A stretch of 64,000 nt of DNA from Boswellia sacra (Eukaryota > Streptophyta > Magnoliopsida > Sapindales > Burseraceae), in assembly GCA_013180625.2 (NCBI GenBank), contig SNVD02009648.1, positions 337,313-401,312 of the forward strand, given 5' to 3'. Numbering within the stretch: position 1 is the stretch's first letter; every line of letters begins with the position of its first letter. The notes beneath the pieces were generated by a model. That model ran no database searches, had not been told where the DNA came from, and saw only the letters and a program-made list of their open reading frames with translations. Shown here piece after piece: positions 1-9,385 of the stretch. A program made the translations under genes and the position numbers.

Positions 1-82
1 AATTTCCGAAAGGTGGGCTTGGATTAGGCCAAGCCTTGTGTGATTGGGCCAACTCTAGCTTGTAACTTGGCGGGCCGTAACA
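1..82 (-). repeat. 3' LTR of element 1 (partial, at window edge)
   Basis: Identical over all 82 bases to the corresponding end of the 5' LTR (2678-2759). It is preceded, in element orientation, by the purine-rich tract at 83-94, read GGTGGGGGAGAA on the minus strand. Confidence 0.9.
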
Positions 83-2095
83 TTCTCCCCCACCTGATTC
101 CGCAACGTCCCCGTTGCGTCCTTGAAGATGTATCATCGGTTGTGGGCGAGAGGTCTTATGTCGACGCTTCCCTTTTCCGCGCTTGCGTGACCTCCTGGTT
201 GCCTTCGCGGTCTTGGGAGGCATCATTCTGTGAGACACCATAGATGGAGGTTCGGTGTCAAATTCCTCTTGCCTTGGTGATTGTCTCTCCGATGTATTTT
301 GAGCCACAACATCCTTGTTTTCGTCAAGGATGGGCAAAATTTGTGGGCTCTTAGTAACAACGAGGTTCTCCCCATCGTTGAGCTCCCGAATGGGAGTAAG
401 GAGGTTCGGCTCTTCCTTGATCCCTTGTTCAAATTGTAGTGCGGACATTATCTTCTTCTCGACCTTAGCTACACGTTCTATGCCAACCGTGCATGAATGA
501 CCTCCATCGAGGATGCTAAGGGAGTTAGAAGATGGTATGGGAAAGGCATGGGCTTGATCGAAGAATTCCATGCCGAGCACTACTTGGAAATCATCCATAG
601 GAACAATGGAGAAATCAAGCTTACCATTCCACGTGCCAAGTTGGACGGATGTGGCTTTAGACACCCCCACAATTGCCTTGGCAGCTGAGTTTATGGCTTT
701 GATTGCGCCACCTCCCTTGGTGTATTTGAGACCTAACCGTTTGGCCTCTTCTTCGGAAATGAAATTGTGCGTGGCTCCCGTGTCGAGCATTGCACGCACA
801 TCTTTGCCGTTAATGGTGGCACTCACATACATTAAACCTTTCTTGGCAGGTGTGGTTTTCTTGAGTGCACCAATGATATGAAGGGAACCCATTTTCGCTT
901 GCGGCTCTTCCTCATGGACACCCCCATCTTGAGTGACAAGAGCATTGAGGGCCTTCCTCTTTGGGCAATCACGAACCCAATGAGGACCATCACAGATGAA
1001 GCAAGGGCTTTTCGGTTTAGGGGCATCAAACTTACCTCTATTGGGTGTGTTTCGTTTGTCCCCTCCGAATGTTTTGCGTTCGCCACTTTCCTTGCGAGGA
1101 TGATGTTGCTCTTCCCCCTCTTTCTCGTGGTTGGGCTTCCTCTCCTTGAATTGGGTAGAGTAATCCACAAGAGATTCGGCTACGGCTATAGCATCATCGA
1201 GATTTTGCACGTTGCGCCTCTCTAGTTCAATTCTTGCCCAATCTTTGAGCCCATCAAGAAAATAGAAGAGGGAGTCCTTCTCGGACATGTCCTCAATTTC
1301 AAGGATTATAGTAGTGAAGTTTTTAATGTACTCACGGATTGTGCCGCTTTGCTTCAATCGGCGGAGACGACCTCTTGCCTCCTTCTCGGCATTGCTTGGA
1401 GAGAAATACTTCCGAAGTTCTCTCTTGAAATCCTCCCATGTGCGGAGGGAAATGATGCCTTTGCCCGCGTCGCCATGCTTTCGACGCCACCAAAGTTGGG
1501 CTGCATCACGTAGAAATGTGGGCGCAACACCGATCCTCGAAGCATCATCGTGGGCACATTTAGCTTCGAAGTATTGTTCCAAGCCAAAGAGGAAGTTTTC
1601 CACTTCCGTTGCATTGCGGGTGCCATGGTACGTGGGAGGAGTAGGCACTTGCATATTTATCAACGCATTACCGCTTGTGTAGGAAGGGCTAGCGCGCTCG
1701 CATTGGTGCTTCTCCCATTCCGTGCGAGTTTCCTCTACTTCGGCACGGAGTCCTCGCAACTCATGTTCCATAAAGACCCGCAAGCTTGTGAGCTCTCGTG
1801 TAATGTTACGAAGCTCCTTCTCATAAGCCTTACTAAACTCGTTGATGTTGGACTTTGTGGCTTGGGTTATCTCTCCATATTCCGTCTCTAGACCTTCGAG
1901 ACGTGCGGAGAGCCCTTCGATCGCATTGTCCATCCCCGAGATAGTTTGTTCAAGGCTTGCAACACGAGGCTCCAAGACTTCCGTAAGTGGAGCTTTAGCC
2001 TTACCACGCTTTCCTTGTAGGCGTGGTTGTGGGAGAGATTGTTCCTCTCGACCACGGACTTGCTCCTCGATGTTCAACTCCATGTCGGATGCCAT
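1..2095 (-). CDS. gag-protease polyprotein of element 1, open to the window edge
   Basis: Starting from the minus-strand ATG at 2095, I read the frame codon by codon to position 1 and found no stop, so at least 698 codons are open. The protein has an N-terminal coiled-coil-like region, a capsid/gag core (motif QLWWRRKHG), a zinc knuckle of the CX2CX3HX4C type around residues 365-377 (965-1003) and a retropepsin active site DTGA at residues 438-441 (773-784). A pre-RT piece follows (RELNDGEN), then a short Arg/Lys-rich tail. The tail runs through the polypurine tract into the 3' LTR because the pol stop found in the sister element is altered. If the 3' LTR matches the 5' LTR, a stop follows about five codons beyond the window. 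The gag and protease assignment is firm; whether it is expressed is inference. Confidence 0.8.
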   Translation of the reverse strand, partial: MASDMELNIEEQVRGREEQSLPQPRLQGKRGKAKAPLTEVLEPRVASLEQTISGMDNAIEGLSARLEGLETEYGEITQATKSNINEFSKAYEKELRNITRELTSLRVFMEHELRGLRAEVEETRTEWEKHQCERASPSYTSGNALINMQVPTPPTYHGTRNATEVENFLFGLEQYFEAKCAHDDASRIGVAPTFLRDAAQLWWRRKHGDAGKGIISLRTWEDFKRELRKYFSPSNAEKEARGRLRRLKQSGTIREYIKNFTTIILEIEDMSEKDSLFYFLDGLKDWARIELERRNVQNLDDAIAVAESLVDYSTQFKERKPNHEKEGEEQHHPRKESGERKTFGGDKRNTPNRGKFDAPKPKSPCFICDGPHWVRDCPKRKALNALVTQDGGVHEEEPQAKMGSLHIIGALKKTTPAKKGLMYVSATINGKDVRAMLDTGATHNFISEEEAKRLGLKYTKGGGAIKAINSAAKAIVGVSKATSVQLGTWNGKLDFSIVPMDDFQVVLGMEFFDQAHAFPIPSSNSLSILDGGHSCTVGIERVAKVEKKIMSALQFEQGIKEEPNLLTPIRELNDGENLVVTKSPQILPILDENKDVVAQNTSERQSPRQEEFDTEPPSMVSHRMMPPKTAKATRRSRKRGKGKRRHKTSRPQPMIHLQGRNGDVAESGGGECYGPPSYKLELAQSHKAWPNPSPPFGN

Positions 2096-2117
2096 TTGTT
2101 CTTTGTGCTCGAACCGT

Positions 2118-2130
2118 GCTCTGATACCAA
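2118..2130 (-). other. Primer binding site, initiator-tRNA-Met type
   Basis: Minus-strand reading is TTGGTATCAGAGC, the usual primer site of plant LTR elements primed by initiator tRNA-Met. It lies one base inside the 5' LTR boundary, which fixes the element orientation. Confidence 0.85.
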
Positions 2131-2425
2131 CTGTCACGAGCTTGGAGTTTAGCGCAGCTTGCTCGTGCGGCACTTAGGCAACTTGAACCCGAAGTTGCTA
2201 AGTAAGCCTTGCGGATAGCTTGCTTCGCTTAAGGAAGAAGCTTGTGGACCGTTGAGCTTAAGAACTTGAAGGCAACAAGGAGAAGAGTAGGAAGAATGAA
2301 GGCAAGTATTGCTTACTCAAAGAATTGCTTTGTATTACAATTGAAAGCTTACAATGCTTGAATTCAATAAATGTGTGGATTTGCTTGGATTAGCTTGGAT
2401 ATCTTACAAATGAGCCTTGGAGGGG

Positions 2426-2433
2426 TTTTTATA
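2426..2433 (-). promoter_or_regulatory. TATA box of element 1 LTR
   Basis: Minus strand reads CACTATAAAAACCCC, a good plant TATA context. It lies about 20 bp downstream, in transcription sense, of the AACGGCTA array. Confidence 0.6.
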
Positions 2434-2451
2434 GTGAGTCACCTCCTCCAT

Positions 2452-2627
2452 AACGGCTAGTTAACGGCTAGTTTCTAACGGCTATATAACGGCTAGTTTT
2501 CTAACGGCTATATAACGGCTAGTTTCTAACGGCTATATAACGGCTAGTATATCGGCTAAACGGCTATATAACGGCTAGTTCCCAACGGCTATATAACGGC
2601 TAGTTCCCAACGGCTATATAACGGCTA
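2452..2627 (-). promoter_or_regulatory. Array of AACGGCTA (MSA/MYB3R-type) motifs in U3
   Basis: I count 14 copies of AACGGCTA in about 176 bp, spaced roughly 11-14 or 25 bp. Five of them (2474-2484, 2500-2510, 2525-2535, 2581-2591, 2606-2616) fit the full published MSA consensus YCYAACGGYYA. MSA elements are bound by three-repeat MYB (MYB3R) factors and drive G2/M-phase transcription in plants. The array sits immediately upstream of the LTR TATA box. The related LTR at 50530-51059 lacks it. Cell-cycle control of this element is an inference. Confidence 0.6.
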
Positions 2628-2759
2628 TATTTGACCATCTAGAATCTCTAGATATTTACATTAATGCCACTAGCTAGAATTTCCGAAAGGTGGGCTTGGA
2701 TTAGGCCAAGCCTTGTGTGATTGGGCCAACTCTAGCTTGTAACTTGGCGGGCCGTAACA

Positions 2760-3985
2760 CTATTCTCACTTGTATAATTTGGTCTCTATATTTTGAGAAA
2801 CTCATCATGGACACCATTATGTTAGTTTAACGATTAGATGACATCATATTTTCATCCAATTCGATTACAATTACCAAAATACCCTTAATAATATAATTAA
2901 TTAAATAACAAAAAAGTTAAGGTTAATAAAATAATAATATAATTAATAAATTAATAAAACCATTATTAATTAAATAATAAAATATCAAAACAGTAACCCC
3001 TAGCCACCCACATCGTTTGTCTTCTTCTTTCTCCCTTAGCCACCCACAAAACATCACCTTTTCTCTTTGTCTCCGCCCATAAAACTGTAGCCCCATCCAA
3101 AAAACCAACTACACACCCAAGATGAACTAGCCACCACCACCAAGGGACACCCACTAAAATCACTACCTAAAGCCAGTGGCACCAGTAGTAGCTGCCGCCA
3201 AGAAGACATGAGGATATTGTGGTAATAGATGCCGTCGACGAGACCTGAGGATGTTGTGGTGGTTGATAGCCTGGACGATGATGGGTTTGTTACCAATTGT
3301 AGCTTTGAATATTTTTGCTTTTCAATTGAGTATAAAAATTAGGATTGGTTTGCTTTGGAAGATGTTGGTGCTGAAGCCATTTTTATGAAACCCAAAAATG
3401 GTTTTCAAGGGTTTTGAAGATGATTTGTGCATGTTTTTGGGAAAATTTTGAGGTTTTTTTTTTTCATGTACAACCAGAAGTGAGGGAGGGGAGAAATGGT
3501 CGTCACCATTTCTCTGGTCTTGGGGTGAGAAGTTGCGAGAAGTGGGTGGTAGTTATAGTGGTTTCTTTGGAAATAGGTACTAGAAATGTTGTTTATGTTG
3601 CCAGTGGTTTGTGTTACCAAAAGTTTTGAAGATGATTTGTGCATGTTTTTGGGAAATTTTTGAGGTTTTTTTTCTTTTTCATGTACAATCAGAAGTGAGG
3701 GAGGGGAGGGGAGAAATGGTTGTCATCGTTTCTCTGGTCCTCCGGTGAGAAGTGGGTGAAAGAAGAAAAAAAAAAAAGAGGAAGAAGAAAAACCTGCAGA
3801 GGGATAAAAATATTTTAATTTTTATATTATAACAGAAACAAAGTTAAAAGACCAATCTAACCCTTCAAAATCAACTTATTTACATCTATCTAGCGTTAAA
3901 ACTAACAGAAGAGGGTCGATGATGAGTTTCTCATGGGGAACAATTTCATACAAAAATGTAAAAGGTCCATCTGTGTGATAATAAA
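2760..3985. mobile_element. Non-autonomous terminal-inverted-repeat element
   Basis: The left end (2781-2832, with GAGAAACTCATCAT and GTTAGTTTAACG) is repeated in inverted, diverged form at about 3894-3966. The similarity continues weakly inward. No transposase is visible inside. The left end abuts element 1, which probably inserted in or next to it. The class is uncertain, possibly a MULE-derived element. Confidence 0.45.
3412..3750. repeat. 212-bp tandem duplication inside the TIR element
   Basis: The segment starting TTTTGAAGATGATTTGTGCA at 3412 recurs at 3624 with a period of 212 bp. The similarity, including the GAAGTGAGGGAGGGGAG stretch, continues to about 3750. It is not coding. Confidence 0.8.
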
Positions 3986-6059
3986 CTAAAAGATAGGGGA
4001 GGTATATGACGTTAACTCCAACAAAAATATCCCACAGCAAAGGAATTCTCACCACCTTAATCTCCCCATTCGTCTTCCCATTCTCTTCCACTCCAAATCT
4101 ATCCATTTTCTCCAACATATGTTCAAAATCCTCAACCAAATCCAGTTTTTTTTTTAGCACTCAAATCCTTGCCTTCTCGACACGTAAGTCAGCCTTGGAG
4201 GTGTAGATAGCGAGAATTACAGCTTCGAATTTGAAAAGAGAAGTAATTGTAGAGGTTGTCAGAATGCATACGAGTGAGGTAGAGGGCAGAGATGAGGAGG
4301 AGAAAGGAGAGGCAAGTTTGTTTTTCTTGTTTTTTCTTAAAATAAATATATAATAAATAAAAAATTGTGTATATTTGATGTAAAAAGGGAATTGGCATAG
4401 TGGTGGCTTCAAACGTGCATTTAAGTGTGCAAAGATTCGAATTGCCATGTTTACCATTAAATCTAACAGCAACTCTCTAACACTGGGGTCATAAGTGAAT
4501 ATTTGAAAAAAAGGTAAGGTCACTTATGGAATTAGGCCAAACCTTAGAGTCATTGGTGAGATTTTCCCTATTTTTTATTTGCGAAAAGAAACAACTTAAT
4601 ATTTATGTAAACATATATATTATTGGATTCAAACATAAAGCAAGTGTATTAAAATCCATTTAAAATTTTAATTAAAAGAATGCAACTTAACTATTTTTTT
4701 TTAAATAAAAGTTGTGAATACTAGAGTTTTTTCTTTGTTAATGCTAGACCTATAACTCATTTATAACCAAGATTTTATGCAATCTGAGTTGACAATATAT
4801 AATTAGATGAGTAATTATCATAGTATTTAATTTAATATTTTTTACTTATTTTTATTTTTTACCGATCAAGTGATAGTTTGTCAGCTAAGATGGTATAAAA
4901 AATGTTGTAGACGGGTTATAAGCGTAACATTACCCTTTTATCTTTTTGGTCTCTCTTTCTTGGGAAAGAACTTTCCTCTTGCCACGCAAGTGCAGTTGGC
5001 CCATCAAGATACACCACGTCAGCATGCATGACACTCATACAAATCTTGATAAACCTATTGCAGATGCAACAACTATGAGACAAATTTTCTAATTTTTCAA
5101 TGTCTTGAAACCAAACATCCACTAACAATTTAATCTCATTCTCATTATAGGAACAATGTATTTTTCTAATTATAATAATATAATCAAATAATCTTGAAGC
5201 TTTATCCCCTTCTGTCAAATGATATGTAATTTCGAGTATTACTGAGAAAGAATTACAGAAAATGACTAATTAAAGTTTTTGACAAATAGTTGTTTTATAC
5301 TCTTGCCTCTTCTAATCCTATGTGATCTCGTAAGTTGTAAATAAGCTTTATAAAAATCCAGTTCTTGAGACCATGTCAAACTATTATAAATTTCCAATTT
5401 TCCGTGAATGTGCAATGGTAAAGATGCGCATGAAAACAAGAATTAAAGAAGCTACATCTGTCTCCTTCAATGCCACAAATTGATATTCTCAATCATATTC
5501 TGTGACATAAAGAAGATTATTTTAATTATTCCAACCAAAAACATCTTATTTATTTTATAAAAAATTCTCTTTTAAAGGTTAAGAAATAAAGTTTGTGGCC
5601 CTTGGAGAGATGTAAAAATTTAAAGCATTTTATATTATCACAAGCAGTGCAGAAGCCGCAAGATTTAAATGGTATCTTTTTTTTTTTTAATTTTTTCCTG
5701 AGGAATCCCATTAAAAATTATATCACTTATATTGCTATAATCAGTTTACGGTGTAAAATTAACCAGCTTTGATGAGAAAGATTCCATGCAGAGATGCCAT
5801 CCGCCTCTCGTCCACATGTTTCATTATCAGTTAGTTCTCAGGAAGCCCATATCTCTCTGATTCCCTCGTAGTGGGACATTCGATAACTTATTGATGAAAC
5901 TAGAGAGAACAAACTAGAGAGAACAAAGTTATATTTACAATTTATCTGTAATAAATTTTTATTAAATTTGAGCTAATAAGTTATCATCGAGTAGATAAAA
6001 AATAAAAATAAATAAAAAATATTAAATTAAATGATATAAAAATTATTTATCCAATAATA
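3986..6059. other. AT-rich intergenic sequence, no recognised gene
   Basis: Poly-A/T runs and short unrelated ORFs only. I see no conserved protein motif, RNA gene or clear transposon end. Confidence 0.6.
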
Positions 6060-7160
6060 AACTAGTTTGGGGTTTTTGTTGTGAAAAAAAAAACTTTTAC
6101 TTTGCTTTAGAAAAATCAGCTTTAAATCAACTTTTAAAAATCGTTTTGCTTTTCAAAAGTAGAATAGATGTGTTTGAAATTGCTTTTACTGTAATTTTTA
6201 TTGTAGATAATAGACATGTGTATTATTTCTTTGCAATATTTAACTATTAAAATTTAAAATCAATTTTTGGAACTATTAGAAAAAAATTATATACAAATTA
6301 TATTTTAATATTTTAAAAGTTTAATTAATTTTTAATTTATGTAAAACATATGGCCATATAATTTATATTAAAGTTTAAATATATTTTTAATATAAAAATT
6401 TAAAATTAATATTTAAATAAAAATAAACATTTTGTATAAAATAATTGAAAATTGAAAATACAATTAAAGATATTAAATAAATATGAATTTATATTTTGTA
6501 AATTTTTAATATTTATTACATTTATTTAATTAATGTTTATTAGACTTATTTAATGAAATTTTAAATAAAATAGAAATATTAAAATAAAAACAAAAACTGC
6601 TGTCGGAGTGGTCACCAGACCTCCATTGGAGCTGGCTGCTGGCGACCTTCTCCGAGGCGCGTCCAGTGACACCGTTGATACAGAAATGATCACCGACGTC
6701 TAGTCTACACAAAGACATGAGAAATTTCCAGCTTCCTCAATGACGTTTGGCTATAGAACATGATTGATAAATCCGACAGAAGTTCCAGTGTCCTTTGCCG
6801 AAATTCAATACATCATGTGCCGTCAAGACCACCACTAATCGACAGATCGTGTTATGGCTGTCATTCTCATGCCCGCGATGTCCCTGGACGTGCCACAGGA
6901 ATTTTGCCTATGACCATCTCTAGCAACTGTCTGTAACTTCCGACGAAAGTTTTCAGCTTTTTCAAAACAAAAAATAAAAATAATTATAAAATAATTATTT
7001 ACTTATTATTTAAGTAAAAAATTAAAAAATTATATAAAATAATGACAATTTTGTAATTTTATTTTTCTAATAATGATATTTTAGATATTTTTATAATCAA
7101 AAGCAAAAGTAAGTCTCCAAAAGCAAGAAAGCACTCTACCTTTAAGCCCCTTTGTTAAAC
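6060..7160. mobile_element. Possible hAT/MITE-like element with a GC-rich core
   Basis: The flanks at about 6065-6110 (TTTGGGG, ACTTTTACTTTGC) and 7090-7160 (CAAAAGCAAAAGTAAG, CCCCTTTGTTAAAC) are loosely inverted copies. Between them lies a very AT-rich stretch with a distinct core at about 6595-6960 that is much richer in G+C. No coding similarity is recognised. The boundaries are approximate and the class is a guess. Confidence 0.3.
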
Positions 7161-9049
7161 CTAATTTTTTCTGTAACATATTCTTTTTGAAGTAGTTAAG
7201 AAGCAACCTCAAACACCTCTGGGTTGCTATTAGTGTAGAAAAAATTATTGGCGCAATATGTTATCCATTTAAGTTGTATAAAATCATAGTTGTAAATAGG
7301 TTGTAGGTCTAGTATTATTCAACTAGAAAATGTGCTTGATTTGTATGAAAATGAAAATTTCTTAAAAAATCTTTAAAAATTATAAAGTATTTTTAAAATA
7401 ATGATATTTTTTTTTTCAAAAATTTAGATATCATAACTAAGTGGAAGAGAGGTTGATATAACTCGCCCATAGAATAAACTATTATCAATCTGAATAGCTC
7501 AATAGCCGCTCGTGGATGACTGTCAACAAGATAGATATTATAACATCTAAATTTGTAGAGATTTTGACATATTTTAAAAGATCCCTAAAACTGTGGTTAA
7601 GCTAGAATTAAGACAAATTCCTTCTATTGCCTGTGTCTCATGTAGCTGACACTGCAACCGACAAGGTCATCAAATGGTCCAAATAGGCCTAGCAAAATCT
7701 TGACATACATCAAGTAAATGACAAATCTAACACAATTAAGCCAACGTTGACCTATGATTTATTAATAAAAGTCTTGAAGAAATCACATGGAATCTTTGAT
7801 TAATTTTAGCATCTGTAGAGAGTGCTTGCTTAGAATATCACCAATTCTAACCCTTAATCAAGAAGAAACATGTTAATGTAAGGATCATGTTAATGTAAAT
7901 GTTCAAGTTAAAAATAATGAATTAGACTTCATTTTGCTACATAAGTTGATGATAAGTTAATGTGGGGAACTACCCTTTTCTTCTACTAAATTGATATGCT
8001 TAATTTGATTGCCTTCTGGATGACAACGGAACCAGACACCATTTGGCGGACAAAACTTTGGGGGAGAGGAGAGTCTAATGGAAATACCTGTCAGCTAATA
8101 ATGATCGATAGTCGATGATACAGAAACTTTAATGCACTTCACTTGCAATTTATCATTACCTTATTTGCATTTTGTCATTAGAAGACAATTGATTCTAAAA
8201 CAAGATTTTAATAAGGTTACTTTATTTCCTCAACCACTACTTGTAAGTGGGAAAGGAAATCATATTTAGCCCAAATAATTGATGCTTACTGCATATTGTT
8301 GGATTAGTCCTTCGTATTGGAGTGGGAAGTTGACCGATACTGCTGTATTTTAATATAGAAAAGTTCTGATTTGTTCCTGATTTTCATGATTCTGAAAACA
8401 ACTGAGCCTGCAAGTAGGAAATGTATCTTCCACAGAAACAAGTGATCGATCATATCGATGGTTTTTCAGGTATCAACCCAGTAAATCTAATTTCTTCCTT
8501 CATCAGCTTGAATCTTCAATTTAGTAAGGGATTTGCAACCCCATTTTCAAGTTCAATAGGCAACTTCATAAACTCATGAGATGAATGTTTTCAGCTGAAA
8601 TGAGTTTAAGAAGAAGAAGAAACTCAAAACGAATAAGAAAATTCAGCTGTTAATGGAAGCCCTCCTGATTAAAAATCTCCTTTGGAGGAAGAAGCTCATT
8701 GATGCTTAAAGAAGTGAAAATAAAATGTTTGTTAAGAAATGCTTATATTTGGAGAAAAGAGAATATTTGGTAAAAAGGTTTTGCCTTTTGTCCCTTGATG
8801 GCTGGTTTGATAAAGTTAAGAGTTTCCTTAAAAAGATTTCTCCCTTTAGCCTGGAAATAAGAGAAGAAGAAGAAGAAGAAGAAGGGAAAAAAAAACTCAT
8901 AGCAAGTGAAAAACTAGAACAAAAACAAAACTTGGAAGAAAGCCTTCTTTGAAATAACATCCCCTGTACAAGAGAAGTTGAGGCTTAGCTATGAAATGCT
9001 CGCTATTAAATATTACTCCAGGAAGGAGAAGAGTTCTCTCTTTCCCTTA
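7161..9049. other. Intergenic region, including the 3' flank of the DUF1677 gene
   Basis: No recognised gene. A Lys/Glu-rich plus-strand frame near 8725-8952 overlaps the likely 3' UTR of the minus-strand DUF1677 gene and looks like low-complexity sequence rather than a gene. Confidence 0.55.
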
Positions 9050-9385
9050 TTAATACAATTTTGTGCTTGCCGATCTTGTGTACTTCTTAGAAGAAGATGG
9101 TGATGAAGATAAGTCTCCTGACCTTCTTCTGAGCATCTGCCTCATGCCATCAGCTACTCGAACAGCAGGATTTGATTTGAATTTACCACAAAACGACATA
9201 TGAGCTTTCACAGCTTCTTCCATGTCAGATGCCCTTTTCCCTCTATTAACTTCATCCCTAACCGCTTCTGAGCACAATCCACATAGCCATTTGCCATCGA
9301 ATTTGTCCTTCACTTGGCTTATATAGTCTTGGGTGCAATCCTCTTTCAATCCACAACACTCACACTTAACTGATTCAATTTCCAT
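9050..9385 (-). CDS. DUF1677 family protein
   Basis: A single-exon, 111-residue plant protein. The N-terminal half is cysteine-rich: KCECCGLKEDC (Cys8, 10, 11, 17), then GKWLCGLCSEAVRDEV (Cys35, 38). This spacing and the CCGLKEDCT..YI and KWLCGLC motifs are hallmarks of the DUF1677 family. The C-terminus is basic and Ser-rich. Family members are small and of unknown molecular function; metal binding through the cysteines is plausible but not shown. The start is the first ATG of the frame, and the preceding bases on the coding strand are a purine-rich leader. It stands alone in transposon-rich sequence with no visible operon-like partner. Confidence 0.85.
   Translation of the reverse strand: MEIESVKCECCGLKEDCTQDYISQVKDKFDGKWLCGLCSEAVRDEVNRGKRASDMEEAVKAHMSFCGKFKSNPAVRVADGMRQMLRRRSGDLSSSPSSSKKYTRSASTKLY

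Larger units (their letters stand above)
1..2759 (-). mobile_element. Chromovirus-like Ty3/gypsy element lacking RT-integrase (element 1)
   Basis: An LTR retrotransposon on the minus strand. Its 5' LTR is 2132-2759, followed by a primer site matching the initiator-tRNA-Met type (2118-2130), a gag-protease frame, a purine-rich tract (83-94) and the first 82 bases of the 3' LTR at the window edge. Those 82 bases are identical to 2678-2759 of the 5' LTR, which suggests a young insertion. The internal region is only about 2.05 kb. Compared with the related element at 50530-64000, it joins the extreme N-terminal part of RT directly to the end of the chromodomain region, so RT, RNase H and integrase are missing. 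The element would need those enzymes in trans. The target duplication cannot be checked because the other end is outside the window. Confidence 0.85.
2132..2759 (-). repeat. 5' LTR of element 1 (628 bp)
   Basis: Begins and ends TG..CA (TGTCACGAG to CCGTAACA on the plus strand). Its ends resemble those of the LTR at 50530-51059. The U3 part, towards 2759, carries the AACGGCTA array, and a TATA box lies at 2426-2433. Confidence 0.88.

Noticed and set aside
832..1225. ORFs on both strands at the left end
   Set aside because: Shadows of the minus-strand gag-protease frame, which is open through this region.
2118..2130. Possible tRNA gene fragment
   Set aside because: Only the short 3'-end complement used as primer site is present; no cloverleaf. 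The same holds at 17258 and 55533.
2452..2627. Regularly spaced short repeats resembling a CRISPR array
   Set aside because: Units are about 8-25 bp with no unique spacers, lie in an LTR and are in a eukaryotic genome.
8725..8952. 75-residue Lys/Glu-rich ORF
   Set aside because: Low complexity, opposite the 3' end of the DUF1677 gene, and no conserved motif.
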